Source: JBFWML01 sp050251635 | GTDB taxonomy: Bacteria; Campylobacterota; Campylobacteria; Campylobacterales; SZUA-545 | Direction of reading: 5' to 3' | NCBI GenBank assembly: GCA_050251635.1 | Contig: JBFWML010000009.1 | Location: 1-58,001, forward strand | Length of the DNA stretch: 58,001 nt | Shown: positions 12,985 to 21,429 of the stretch, in pieces | Layout: each line of letters begins with the position of its first letter | How positions within the stretch are numbered: the stretch's first letter is position 1 | Made by a program: the position numbers and the translations under genes | Notes under the pieces: model-generated | Told to the model about the DNA's origin: nothing | Seen by the model: the letters and a program-made list of their open reading frames with translations, nothing else | The model's database searches: none

Positions 12985-14112
12985 ATGTATAAAATTCCGT
13001 TTTTCCGACCGAATCTTCGCGCCTTGGAGGGTGAACACCTCAACCGCGCTCTAAGGGGCGATCGCGCCGGATTGCTGGCCGATTTCGAGAAAAAAGCCGC
13101 CAAAACTCTGGGCGCGCGCCATGTGGTCGCCGCCGTCAACCCCGCCAGCGCGCTGCATCTGGCCCTCTGTGCGCTGGATATTAAGCGCGGCGATAAGATC
13201 GTCTGCTCCGCCAACGCCCACCCGGCCCTGCCGGAGATGATCCGCCACTTCGACGCCGAGCCGATCTTTGTGGACATCGACACCGCCAGCTTCAATATGA
13301 ACCTCGAAGCGCTGGAGAAAATTTTGGAGGAGAACCACTCCAAGAAGCTCCGCGGCATTATGATCAGCTTCGTCGCGGGTCAGGCGCCCAACCTCGAAAA
13401 ACTCTACCAGATTGCCAAACAGCACGGCGCATTCGTGCTGGAAGAGGCCTGCGGCGCCTTCGGTCTGGCGTACAAAAATCACAAAGTCGGCTCGCTTGAG
13501 GCAGACATCACGCTGCTCTCCTTTAGCCCCATCGAAAGCGCCGCGCCCGCCAATGCGGGGGTTTTGGTCATGGGGGAAAACAGCCTCAACGATCGAGCGG
13601 TGCTGCTGCGCAACCACGGCATCGAAAAGGGCCAAAACAGCAACGTCGAATACACCTACGACGTGGTCGATATCGGCTGCGACTACCTGCCCAGCGCGCT
13701 GGATCTCGCCTATGGCCTGGGGGAGCTGGACAAATGCGGCTCGCTCATCGGCCGCCGCGCGGCCATCGCCGCCAAATACGACAAAGCCTTTGCGGAGGTG
13801 CCCCATATCACCGTACCGGCCAAAAGCGCCGATCACGCCTACAGCGCCTATATCGTCAAGGTCGATAAGAACCGCGACGGCTTCGCCAAATCGCTGGCGG
13901 CCAAGGGGATTCAAACCAGCCTCAACTACATCCCGCTGCACATGATGAGCTACTACCGCGCCAAGTACAGTCTGCGCATCACCAGCTTTCCCGGCGCGCT
14001 GAACAACTACCAGCAAATTCTCTCCCTGCCCATCTACGCCGACATGAGCGACGCCGAAGCGCAGGAGGTGATTAACGCCGTCAGCGAGATTGCCCGCGCC
14101 CGCACCTGGTAA
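12985..14112 (+). CDS. DegT/DnrJ/StrS-type aminotransferase homologue lacking the PLP lysine
   Basis: A 375-aa protein with the full fold of sugar aminotransferases such as PseC (NPASALHLA phosphate-binding turn at about 52-60; VDIDTASFNMN; NHGIEKG; DYLPSALDLAYGLGEL). However, the active-site segment that is normally SFHPVK-TTGEGG reads SFSPIESAAPANAG at 179-192, so the Schiff-base lysine is Glu184, and the aspartate that pairs with the pyridine nitrogen is Glu154 (EEACGAFG). It is therefore unlikely to be a normal transaminase. GAGGGGG precedes the ATG. It heads the operon with lpxK (1-bp overlap), so an envelope-sugar or lipid A role is plausible. Confidence 0.8.
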   Translation: MYKIPFFRPNLRALEGEHLNRALRGDRAGLLADFEKKAAKTLGARHVVAAVNPASALHLALCALDIKRGDKIVCSANAHPALPEMIRHFDAEPIFVDIDTASFNMNLEALEKILEENHSKKLRGIMISFVAGQAPNLEKLYQIAKQHGAFVLEEACGAFGLAYKNHKVGSLEADITLLSFSPIESAAPANAGVLVMGENSLNDRAVLLRNHGIEKGQNSNVEYTYDVVDIGCDYLPSALDLAYGLGELDKCGSLIGRRAAIAAKYDKAFAEVPHITVPAKSADHAYSAYIVKVDKNRDGFAKSLAAKGIQTSLNYIPLHMMSYYRAKYSLRITSFPGALNNYQQILSLPIYADMSDAEAQEVINAVSEIARARTW

Positions 14113-15035
14113 TGAATTGGGCTTCCTTTTGGGAGGCGGCCTTGTTCGCCCCCCAAACCCCCCTGCAAAAACTGCTTGTTTTTCTGCTTAGCCCCCTGGG
14201 GCTGTTGACCTGTTTTTTCGCCCGCCGCGACTTAAGCTCTAAAACCCCGCAAGATTACGGTATCGCCGTTATCGGCGTCGGTAATCTCATTGTGGGCGGC
14301 ACGGGCAAAACCCCGCTGACCGCCGCGCTGGCCGAAACCGTCAACAAACCGGCGATCGTGTTGCGCGGCTACGGACGCGAAAGCAAAGGGCTTCAAGTGG
14401 TTGCCCACAACGGCCTGAAACTGGGGGTCAAAGCCGCCGGAGACGAGGCCTTGACCTATGCGCGGCTGTTGCCTCAAGCGATTGTCATCGTCAGCGCCGA
14501 TCGGGCCGAGGGGGTTTTGAAGGCCAGAGCGCTGGGCGCGGAGGCGGTCTTTTTGGATGACGGTTTTCGCCACCGGGGCATTGAAAAGTTCGACATTCTC
14601 ATCCGCCCAAACCCCGATCCGCAAAATCCCCGCTGCCTTCCCGCCGGCCCCTACCGCCAGCCGATCGACGCCTATGACATGGCCGATTACGTGGCGATCG
14701 AGGGGCGGGATTTTGAGCGCCATGTCAGCGTGCAAAACCCCACCGATCGCATGGTGCTGGTGACCGCCATCGCCCGGCCGGAGCGTTTAAACCCGTGGCT
14801 GCCGCCGCTGATCGCGCGGTACGAATTCCCCGACCACCACCCCTTTGATGAAGCCGAAATCCGCGCGCTCTTCAAACGCCACGGCGCCACCAGCCTGCTG
14901 GTGACCCTCAAGGATGCGGTCAAGCTGGAATCCATGGGGTTGCCGCTGTCGCTGCTGAGCTTGCGGGTCACGGTGTCCAAAGCGCTGCAAGAGGCGGTGC
15001 GCGGCCATATTCACCACAAAGCCCACAATCGGTAG
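14112..15035 (+). CDS. lpxK: Tetraacyldisaccharide 4'-kinase LpxK
   Basis: A 307-aa inner-membrane-associated P-loop kinase that phosphorylates the 4' position of the lipid A disaccharide precursor. It has an N-terminal hydrophobic segment (LLVFLLSPLGLLTCFF, about residues 20-36), the P-loop VGGTGKTP (about residues 62-69), RGYGR after it, GDEA, and LDDGFRHRG (about 152-161), all typical of LpxK. The start codon overlaps the stop of the DegT-like gene by one base, so both are translated together. Confidence 0.95.
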   Translation: MNWASFWEAALFAPQTPLQKLLVFLLSPLGLLTCFFARRDLSSKTPQDYGIAVIGVGNLIVGGTGKTPLTAALAETVNKPAIVLRGYGRESKGLQVVAHNGLKLGVKAAGDEALTYARLLPQAIVIVSADRAEGVLKARALGAEAVFLDDGFRHRGIEKFDILIRPNPDPQNPRCLPAGPYRQPIDAYDMADYVAIEGRDFERHVSVQNPTDRMVLVTAIARPERLNPWLPPLIARYEFPDHHPFDEAEIRALFKRHGATSLLVTLKDAVKLESMGLPLSLLSLRVTVSKALQEAVRGHIHHKAHNR

Positions 15036-15065
15036 AATACGCGCCAAAACGTTCAAGGAGCGCGC

Positions 15066-15638
15066 GTGCAAACCCGTCAAGAAGAAACCCAAGACAGCCT
15101 CTTGGAGCTGCGCATCAAGCTGGAGCGCTGGGTCAAGCGCAACCGGTTGTGGCTCATCGGGGCGGCGGGCGCCGTCCTTTTGTGGCTGGGCGCGCTGGGC
15201 GTCTGGAGCCTGGTTGAAAACCAGCGGATCGAAAAGGCCAACGGAGCGCTGAACGCGCTGATGCAAAACCCCGCCGACGCAACCGCCCGCGCGACGCTGC
15301 AGGTCAAATCCCCCGAACTTTACGATCTGTTCTTGCTGCGCCAAGCGGTCGTTACGGCCGATCGCGCCGTACTGGGCGAGCTGGCTTTAAAGCCCGGCGT
15401 AATCGGTCATCTGGCCGCCTATCAACTGGCCGCCCTCTCCCACGACCCGGTTGAACTTGCCCGCTACGCGCAGCGCGAGGGCAATCTGCTCAAGGAGTTC
15501 GCGCAACTTCAAGAGGCGCTGCTGCTGCACGAAAAGGGCGATCACGCCTCGGCACGGGCCGGACTGTCGCGCATCGCCATCGACTCCCAGCTCAAACCGG
15601 TCGCCACCGCACTCGAACACTACGGAATCGCACGCTAG
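15066..15638 (+). CDS. YfgM-like single-span periplasmic protein
   Basis: A 190-aa protein that starts at a GTG with CAAGGAG upstream. A cytoplasmic basic N-terminus is followed by one span (LWLIGAAGAVLLWLGALGVW, about residues 34-53) and a helical periplasmic part built of alanine/leucine-rich helix pairs like tetratricopeptide repeats (LAAYQLAALSHDPVELARYA; LLKEFAQLQEALLLHEKGDH). That is the architecture of YfgM, a SecYEG-associated chaperone linker. The next gene is BamB-like, and yfgM-bamB adjacency is the E. coli order, which strengthens the identification. Sequence similarity is too low for certainty. Confidence 0.65.
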   Translation: MQTRQEETQDSLLELRIKLERWVKRNRLWLIGAAGAVLLWLGALGVWSLVENQRIEKANGALNALMQNPADATARATLQVKSPELYDLFLLRQAVVTADRAVLGELALKPGVIGHLAAYQLAALSHDPVELARYAQREGNLLKEFAQLQEALLLHEKGDHASARAGLSRIAIDSQLKPVATALEHYGIAR

Positions 15639-16624
15639 TGACACGTCTTCTTCTTCCCCTCTTTGCGCTCCTGCTCGGCGGCTGCTCCAAGCTGGCCGTG
15701 TACGAGCCTGACCATATTGCGGGGAAGCTCTCCTACGACGAACGCCTCGAAGCGCCGATCGCGGCCCAGACCCCCCAGGGGGCAACCCTGGAAAACGGGC
15801 GGCTGCTCTTTGCCCGCAGTCAGGGTGCGCAAAATCTGCCCGAAGGCTATCTGCTGCTGGGTATCGATGGCGGCTGGATCAGCGCCGCAAACAGCCAAGG
15901 CGGGCTGCTGCTGCGCCACGAATCGGGCGCGGAACACCGCTTCAATCTGCCTTCGCGGGTGCTCTCCGCCGCAACCGACGGCCGATCGGCAGCCGTGAGC
16001 ACGCAGGACAACAGCCACCGCCTGATCGACCTCGCTTCGGGCCAGACCCCCTTTTTGGTGCGCGAAAAACCAATGCTGGCCGTTAGCGCCAGACGGGCCC
16101 GTCCGCTGCTAGGGCAGACGCAGGCGGTTTTTCCCACCCTGGACGGCAAGCTGTTGATCGTCGATCGGGCCAAAAACGAGGTCGTCCGCGAACAGGTGCT
16201 CGGCACCGAACCCTTTTTCGCCAATCCGATCTTTTTGGCCGAACACGAAGGCGCGGTGATTGCCGCCACCCACGAACGGGTGATCGCGCTGGGCAAAAAC
16301 GGCGGCTTTAACGCGATTGAGCGCAATGTGCGCCTGCTTGCGCCCCTTCAAAGCGGTCTGTATCTTTTTACCCTCGACGGCACCGTCACCCGCCTGTCGG
16401 GCAGCCTTGAGACCCTTGAGAGCGTCAAGCTCCCCTATGCGCGCATCGTGGCCGCCGCCGAGGGCGACGCGCTTTATGCCGTTGAACAGTCGGGCTGGCT
16501 GATCCGTCTTTCGCCCGATCTGAAAAACTACCAAACCTACGAACTGCCCGACGACATCCGCGCGCCCCTGCTGGCGGCAGAAGAAAAACTCTACTACGGC
16601 CGCAAAGCCGTACGCTGGCCGTGA
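15638..16624 (+). CDS. BamB-like outer-membrane lipoprotein
   Basis: A 328-aa lipoprotein: signal peptide with lipobox LLGGC (lipidated Cys at residue 16), followed by a beta-propeller of repeated strands with hydrophobic-Asp/Gly ends (LLFARSQ, LLLGIDGGW, LLIVDRAK, VIALGKNG, LYLFTLDG, LYAVEQSG). This matches BamB, the propeller of the outer-membrane barrel assembly machine, in size and design. GTG 15638 overlaps the stop of the YfgM-like gene by one base. It could alternatively be another PQQ-like propeller lipoprotein. Confidence 0.68.
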   Translation: MTRLLLPLFALLLGGCSKLAVYEPDHIAGKLSYDERLEAPIAAQTPQGATLENGRLLFARSQGAQNLPEGYLLLGIDGGWISAANSQGGLLLRHESGAEHRFNLPSRVLSAATDGRSAAVSTQDNSHRLIDLASGQTPFLVREKPMLAVSARRARPLLGQTQAVFPTLDGKLLIVDRAKNEVVREQVLGTEPFFANPIFLAEHEGAVIAATHERVIALGKNGGFNAIERNVRLLAPLQSGLYLFTLDGTVTRLSGSLETLESVKLPYARIVAAAEGDALYAVEQSGWLIRLSPDLKNYQTYELPDDIRAPLLAAEEKLYYGRKAVRWP

Positions 16625-16631
16625 GGCGGGT

Positions 16632-17459
16632 GTGAAGCCGCAAATTGACGCTTATCTGCGTCACGTCAAGGTTATCCGGGGGTTAAGCGGCCCCACGCTC
16701 AAAGCCTACAGCGCCGATCTGGCCCAGTTTGACGAAGCGGTCAACAAACCCCTTGAGGCGCTGGAGCTGGGCGATATTTACCACTTTCTGGCCCGCTTTC
16801 CCAACAAGCGCACCCTCAACCGCAAGCTCTCCTCGATCAACCGGTTTTTAAACTGGTGCCACGACGAGTTCTACACCGAAGAGAGCTTCCGGCTGCGATC
16901 GGCCAAAACCCCCAAAAGTCTGCCCAAGTACCTCACCCCCGAAACCATCGAATCAGGTCTGCAAAGCATCGATCGCACCCAGTGGCTGGGCAAACGCGAC
17001 TATGCGCTGATTTTGTTTCTCTACGCCAGCGGCTGCCGCATCAGCGAAGCTTTGAAGGCCCAAAAGAGCGATATCGAAGCGGGCTGGCTGCGCGTGCGCA
17101 TGGGCAAAGGCGCCAAGGAGCGGCTCGTTCCGGTAGCCAAGCGCGCGCTGCTGGCGGTGGACGAATATCTCAATGAACGCCCCTTTTTTAACCCGCTGCT
17201 TTTTATCAACTATCAGGGCAACGGACTAAGCCGCATCAGCGCCTACGAAATCACCCGCCGCGTGCTGGGCGTGTCGCCCCACGTGCTGCGCCACTCCTTT
17301 GCCACCGCGCTGCTCATCGGCGGCGCGGATTTGCGGGTGGTTCAGGAGCTGCTCGGCCACGCCAGCCTCAACACGACACAGATCTACACCCATCTGGAAC
17401 GGCACCATCTGGCCCAGAGCGTCAACGACTACCATCCGCTCTCAAGGCTGGCCTCATGA
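16632..17459 (+). CDS. xerH: XerH-type tyrosine recombinase
   Basis: A 275-aa integrase-family recombinase with a complete catalytic set: Arg in GCRISEAL, Lys in GKGAKERL, His-x-x-Arg in HVLRHSFAT, His in LLGHASL and nucleophile Tyr in TQIYTHLE. An N-terminal SAM-like core-binding domain covers about residues 1-90. In Campylobacterota a single XerH resolves chromosome dimers at a dif site, replacing XerC/XerD. Its place in a housekeeping run (7 bp after bamB, 4-bp overlap with coaX) favours this role over a mobile-element integrase. No dif site was recognised nearby. Confidence 0.88.
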   Translation: MKPQIDAYLRHVKVIRGLSGPTLKAYSADLAQFDEAVNKPLEALELGDIYHFLARFPNKRTLNRKLSSINRFLNWCHDEFYTEESFRLRSAKTPKSLPKYLTPETIESGLQSIDRTQWLGKRDYALILFLYASGCRISEALKAQKSDIEAGWLRVRMGKGAKERLVPVAKRALLAVDEYLNERPFFNPLLFINYQGNGLSRISAYEITRRVLGVSPHVLRHSFATALLIGGADLRVVQELLGHASLNTTQIYTHLERHHLAQSVNDYHPLSRLAS

Positions 17460-18076
17460 TTTTGTGCGAAATCGGCAACACCCACTACCACTTTATGCAA
17501 AACGGCCGTATCTGGCGCGTGCCGGCGGGCCAGAAACCCGATCTCAAGCTCGAACCCGACGAGGCGGTTTTTGCCGTCAGCGTCAACGATTCGGCCATGC
17601 GCAAGCTGGTCAACCACTATCCGGTCATCGACCTGGAGCCCTATGTCAATCTCGACACCGAATACCGCGGGCTGGGGGTGGACCGGGCGGTGGCCTGCCT
17701 GGCGGTCAGCGACGGCGTGATTGTCGATGCGGGCAGCGCGATTACGGTTGACGTTATGCAAAACGGACTGCATCTGGGGGGCTTTATCTATCCGGGGCTG
17801 GCGAAGTTCCAGCAGATGTACGGCCAGATTTCCCCCCGGCTGCAAAAGGCGCTCAGCTTCGGCGTGGACATCAGCCATCTGCCCCAATCCACCGCCGACG
17901 CGATCAGCTACGGCGTAATCGCGCCGCTGATCAACACCATCACGCTGGTGGCGCGCAATAAACGCATTGTCTTTACCGGGGGCGACGGCGGCTTTTTCGC
18001 CCGCTTTTTCGAAGATGCCATGGTCGATCACACGCTGATCTTCAAGGGCATGGAAAAAATCATTAAGGAACTTTGA
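17456..18076 (+). CDS. coaX: Type III pantothenate kinase CoaX
   Basis: A 206-aa ASKHA-fold kinase that phosphorylates pantothenate, the first step of coenzyme A synthesis. Visible motifs are CEIGNTHYHF (normally D-x-G-N-T; Glu here at the first acidic position), GVDRA, the VDAGSAITVDV phosphate loop and FTGGDGGF. The short length and the Glu in place of Asp agree with epsilonproteobacterial CoaX. The ATG overlaps the stop of xerH (ATGA). Confidence 0.9.
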   Translation: MILCEIGNTHYHFMQNGRIWRVPAGQKPDLKLEPDEAVFAVSVNDSAMRKLVNHYPVIDLEPYVNLDTEYRGLGVDRAVACLAVSDGVIVDAGSAITVDVMQNGLHLGGFIYPGLAKFQQMYGQISPRLQKALSFGVDISHLPQSTADAISYGVIAPLINTITLVARNKRIVFTGGDGGFFARFFEDAMVDHTLIFKGMEKIIKEL

Positions 18077-18687
18077 TGCTCACCGTCGCTTTGCCCAAGG
18101 GCCGCATTGCCGAAGAGACCCTCTCGCTCTTTGAAAAGATGTTCGGCCAGCCCTTTAAATTCGACAACCGCAAACTGATCTTGGAGCAGTCGGGCTTTCG
18201 CTTTTTGCTGGTGCGCAATCAGGATGTGCCCACCTACGTCGCCCACGGCGCGGCCGATCTGGGGGTTTGCGGCGAAGATGTGCTGCTCGAACACGCCGTT
18301 CCCGTCACCCAGCTTTTAGACTTAGGGATCGGCCGCTGCCGCGTGGTGCTGGGTATGAGAACCGGCGAAAAACTCGATCCGACCCGCGCGCAGATCAAGG
18401 TGGCGACCAAGATGGTGCAGATTACCAAGCACTACTTCGCCCAGCGCGCCATGGCGGTCGAGATCGTCAAGCTCTACGGCTCGATCGAGTTGGCCCCGCT
18501 GGTGGGCTTGTGCGACGCAATCGTCGATATTGTCGAAACGGGCACCACCATGAAGGAAAACGGGCTGGCCCCCGTGGAGACGATTCTCGAATCGACCGCG
18601 CGGCTTTTTGCCAACCAAAACAGTTTTATCGAACACAAGGCGGAAATTCTGGCGCTGCGCGACCGGCTGGAAAAAGCCCTTGGCTGA
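18076..18687 (+). CDS. hisG: ATP phosphoribosyltransferase, short form HisG
   Basis: A 203-aa enzyme for the first step of histidine synthesis (ATP + PRPP). Start chosen at ATG 18076 with AAGGA upstream; a TTG three bases earlier is also in frame. It shows TVALPKGRI at the N-terminus, GAADLGVCGED, and the PRPP loop DIVETGTTMKENGL. Lacking the C-terminal ACT-like domain, it is the short form that needs HisZ for regulation; hisZ is not in the window. One-base overlap with coaX. Confidence 0.95.
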   Translation: MLTVALPKGRIAEETLSLFEKMFGQPFKFDNRKLILEQSGFRFLLVRNQDVPTYVAHGAADLGVCGEDVLLEHAVPVTQLLDLGIGRCRVVLGMRTGEKLDPTRAQIKVATKMVQITKHYFAQRAMAVEIVKLYGSIELAPLVGLCDAIVDIVETGTTMKENGLAPVETILESTARLFANQNSFIEHKAEILALRDRLEKALG

Positions 18688-19381
18688 AGCGCTCGATCTC
18701 TACGCCCGCTTCGAACCGCTCATCCCCTTTGAGCCCGAAATCGCCGGACTGCACGATCGCTACGTGCATCTGCTAACCGAGTTCGGCGCGGGCAGAGTGC
18801 TGGATATCGGCTGCGGCAGCGGCGGGCTTCTGAAAAAACTGGGCGAAGCGGGTATCGGGGCCAAAGGGATCGATCTTAGCGCCGAGATGGTCCGCCGCGC
18901 ACAGGCGCAGGGCGTGGATGCCGAGTGCGTCGATCTGTGCGATTTAGGCGAAATCTACGATGCGGCGACGGCGGTTTTTGATGTGCTTAACTATCTGGAC
19001 GAAACCGCATTGGGCCGTTTTTTGGAGTGCGCCGCCAAGGCGATCCGCCCCGGCGGCCATTTTCTCTTTGACGTCAACACCCTTTACGGTTTTGAAGAGG
19101 TGGCGCAGGGCTCCTTGGTACTGGAAAAAGAGGGTGTTCACGCCACCGTCGAATCGGTTTTTGATCACAATAAGCTCACCAGCCGCTTCGTGATGTTCGA
19201 GCCCGGCGCCGAGGGTCTGTACCGCCGGAGCGAAGGCACCATTACGCAGCTTTTCCACCCGGTTAAAACCCTGGAAAAACTGCTCAAGCAGGCCGGTTTC
19301 AAGCCGCTGGGCAAGTTTGATCTGCATCTGTATCACGCCCCCAAACCCGACAAGCAGCTTTGGGTGGCAAGACGGGATTAA
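18680..19381 (+). CDS. Class I SAM-dependent methyltransferase
   Basis: A 233-aa protein if started at the TTG at 18680, overlapping hisG by 8 bp; upstream codons would lie deep inside hisG. The Rossmann-fold motif VLDIGCGSGGLLKKL (about residues 34-48) and the acidic second strand GIDLSAEM identify the fold, and IRPGGHFLFDVN is motif post-III. The rest resembles Methyltransf_25-type enzymes acting on small molecules, but no substrate can be deduced. The stop codon shares TTAA with the convergent thiS stop. Confidence 0.85.
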   Translation: MAEALDLYARFEPLIPFEPEIAGLHDRYVHLLTEFGAGRVLDIGCGSGGLLKKLGEAGIGAKGIDLSAEMVRRAQAQGVDAECVDLCDLGEIYDAATAVFDVLNYLDETALGRFLECAAKAIRPGGHFLFDVNTLYGFEEVAQGSLVLEKEGVHATVESVFDHNKLTSRFVMFEPGAEGLYRRSEGTITQLFHPVKTLEKLLKQAGFKPLGKFDLHLYHAPKPDKQLWVARRD

Positions 19382-19578
19382 CCCCCGCCCACAAACTGCA
19401 GCAGCTCGATGCGATCGTCCTCGCTGAGCGTCGTTGCCGCCCACGCGTCGCGCTTGACAATCTCCATATTTAAGGCGCAGGCCATCACTTTGCCCTCGAT
19501 TCCCAGCGCGTCGATCAGCTGCAAAAGCGTCGATCCCGGAGCAATCTGGCGTTCTTCGCCGTTGACGATCACGTTCAC
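19378..19578 (-). CDS. thiS: Sulfur carrier protein ThiS
   Basis: A 66-aa ubiquitin-like protein ending in the required Gly-Gly (FVGGG at the C-terminus), which is adenylated and thiocarboxylated to give sulfur to the thiazole of thiamine with ThiG. It starts with VNGEER and has PGSTLLQLIDALG, both typical. Unusually it is coupled by a 4-bp overlap to an upstream GGDEF-EAL gene rather than sitting beside thiG, which is 9 kb away. Confidence 0.92.
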   Translation of the reverse strand: MNVIVNGEERQIAPGSTLLQLIDALGIEGKVMACALNMEIVKRDAWAATTLSEDDRIELLQFVGGG

Positions 19579-21377
19579 CGGATAATCCTTTCGGGTTTGG
19601 CAATCTGAAAGCCCTGCAGGTAATCCACCCCCAGCTCCACCGCCTTTTGCATCACCGCTTCGTTGTAAACATATTCGGCCACCGTCTCCAGTCCCAGCAA
19701 TTTGGCAAACTGCACGATGCTTTTTACGATCAGATAGCTCTTTTCGTCGGTGTCGATCGTGCTAATCAGGCTGGCGTCGATTTTCAGAAAATCCACGTTC
19801 AAACGGGCGATATTGATAAAGTTAGAATAGCCGCTGCCAAAGTCGTCGATGGCGAATTTGCAGCCAAACTCCCGCATCTGCTGAATAAAGGCGCGGGTGT
19901 GCTCGAAGTCTTCGATCTCTTCGCTCTCCAGAATTTCAAAGGTGATGCGCCCTTGAAGGTTATAGCGGCGGATCTGCTCCTTGATAAAGGTCACCGTCTC
20001 CTCGTTGGTGATGTCGTCGATGGAGAGGTTGACGCTTAAGTCGTCCTTGCGCAGGGAAAAGTCCGCAAAACAGCGGCGCAGCATCATGCGGCTGAGCTTG
20101 GCGTACTGCTTGGAGAGCTTGGCGGTTTTGAGGAACATAAAGGGCAGCACCTCCTTGCCCGTATCGTCGATCAGCCGCACCAGCGCCTCGTACTTGACGG
20201 GGGTTTTGGTGTCGGCGCGCACGATCGGCTGGAAGTGGGGCACAATCCGTTCGGACACGATGGCATCGTGAATCTTTCTCGCCCAGGTCAGATTGGTCTT
20301 AAACCGCCGCTCCATATCCATGTCCGGCGTGTAGCGGACCACCTTTTTGTGTTTGTCCTTTTTGGCGGTGCGCAGCGCGATATCCGCCTTTTCCAGCAGG
20401 CCGCGCGCCTCCTTGGCAACGCCGATGGAGAGCGAACAGCTGATTTCAAAATCCTCGTAGAAGACCGCCTCTTTGGGCATCGACTCGGCAATCTGCTCGG
20501 CCAGAGCCGTTTCCGCCCCCTCGGCCGGGTCCTCAAGCAGCACGCCAAATTCGTCGCCGCCAAGGCGGTAAAGCACCGCTTTGGGTTTCTCCGGCAGATA
20601 AAAGTGCAGAATTTTGGCGATCTCCTGCAAAAAGAAATCCCCCACCTGATGGCCGTAAAAGTCGTTGATCTCCCGGAACCGATCGACGTTTAAGAGCAAG
20701 AGCGCGGGATTTTTCGCCCGGGCGATCGCCGCAAAATAGGCGTTTCTAGCGGGCAGGCCCGTCAGGGGATCGTTCTGGTCAGAGCCCTTGTGAACCACCG
20801 GACGCCCCGCCTGTGCACTGCGCGAAAGCCAGGCCAAAGGCAGCAGCGCCGCCAGCGTCAAAAGGGCCAGCAGCGCCTGCGCGGTGCGGTAGGGAGCGCG
20901 CGCGTTCGACTGCGCCGCCTGAAGCGACGCTTGCGTCACCGCCGCGACAATCAGCGAGCGGCGCGGCGCGTTGATCAGCTTGGATGCGAAATAAAAACCC
21001 CCCAGCTCTATCTGAGCCTGAAGAAGCGCCTCTTCGTCCACGCTCAGCAGCGCCGCAAGCAGCGGTTTGGAGTATGCCCCTGCGACGGTAAAACCGTGCA
21101 GCCGCACGCTGTTTTCGGCGGGAAAGAGCAGCTTCTCCGCCACCAGCAGTTCGATGCCCCGGCTTTTCAGATCGGCGCTAAGCAGCTCGTGGGCGGGAAA
21201 CTCTTTTTGCGCCGAAAGCGCCTTGGCCGCATGAACAAGGGCTGTCTGAACCTCCTGCGCCTTGGCCCCATAGGCGGCGTCGGCGGCGTCGGAAGCCTGT
21301 TTGGCCAAGAGAATGATCAGCACCCCGGCCACCGCCGCCAGCACAGCGGCGCTCAAAGCGAATTTGCGCAGATTCAT
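19575..21377 (-). CDS. Membrane-bound GGDEF-EAL cyclic-di-GMP enzyme
   Basis: A 600-aa protein: span at about residues 7-26, a periplasmic sensor region to about 170 with no recognised domain, second span about 170-188 (ALLALLTLAALLPLAWL), then GGDEF (RLGGDEFGVLL, about residue 274) and EAL domains (YEALVRL, about residue 395). The EAL part keeps the catalytic acidic residues (EILESEEIE, DDFGSGYSN, KIDASL, ETVAE), so phosphodiesterase activity is likely. The intact GGDEF motif leaves cyclase activity possible too. It controls the switch between motile and sessile life through cyclic-di-GMP. GAGGAG precedes the ATG. Confidence 0.92.
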   Translation of the reverse strand: MNLRKFALSAAVLAAVAGVLIILLAKQASDAADAAYGAKAQEVQTALVHAAKALSAQKEFPAHELLSADLKSRGIELLVAEKLLFPAENSVRLHGFTVAGAYSKPLLAALLSVDEEALLQAQIELGGFYFASKLINAPRRSLIVAAVTQASLQAAQSNARAPYRTAQALLALLTLAALLPLAWLSRSAQAGRPVVHKGSDQNDPLTGLPARNAYFAAIARAKNPALLLLNVDRFREINDFYGHQVGDFFLQEIAKILHFYLPEKPKAVLYRLGGDEFGVLLEDPAEGAETALAEQIAESMPKEAVFYEDFEISCSLSIGVAKEARGLLEKADIALRTAKKDKHKKVVRYTPDMDMERRFKTNLTWARKIHDAIVSERIVPHFQPIVRADTKTPVKYEALVRLIDDTGKEVLPFMFLKTAKLSKQYAKLSRMMLRRCFADFSLRKDDLSVNLSIDDITNEETVTFIKEQIRRYNLQGRITFEILESEEIEDFEHTRAFIQQMREFGCKFAIDDFGSGYSNFINIARLNVDFLKIDASLISTIDTDEKSYLIVKSIVQFAKLLGLETVAEYVYNEAVMQKAVELGVDYLQGFQIAKPERIIR

Positions 21378-21429
21378 GGGACTCCTCGGGCAAAAGTTGC
21401 GCCGATTTTACCCAATAACCCATGAAGGG

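Noticed and set aside
16632..17459. Integrase of the left-hand element
   Set aside because: It has XerH features, lies in a housekeeping run 7 kb from the tRNA-Leu boundary, and overlaps coaX.
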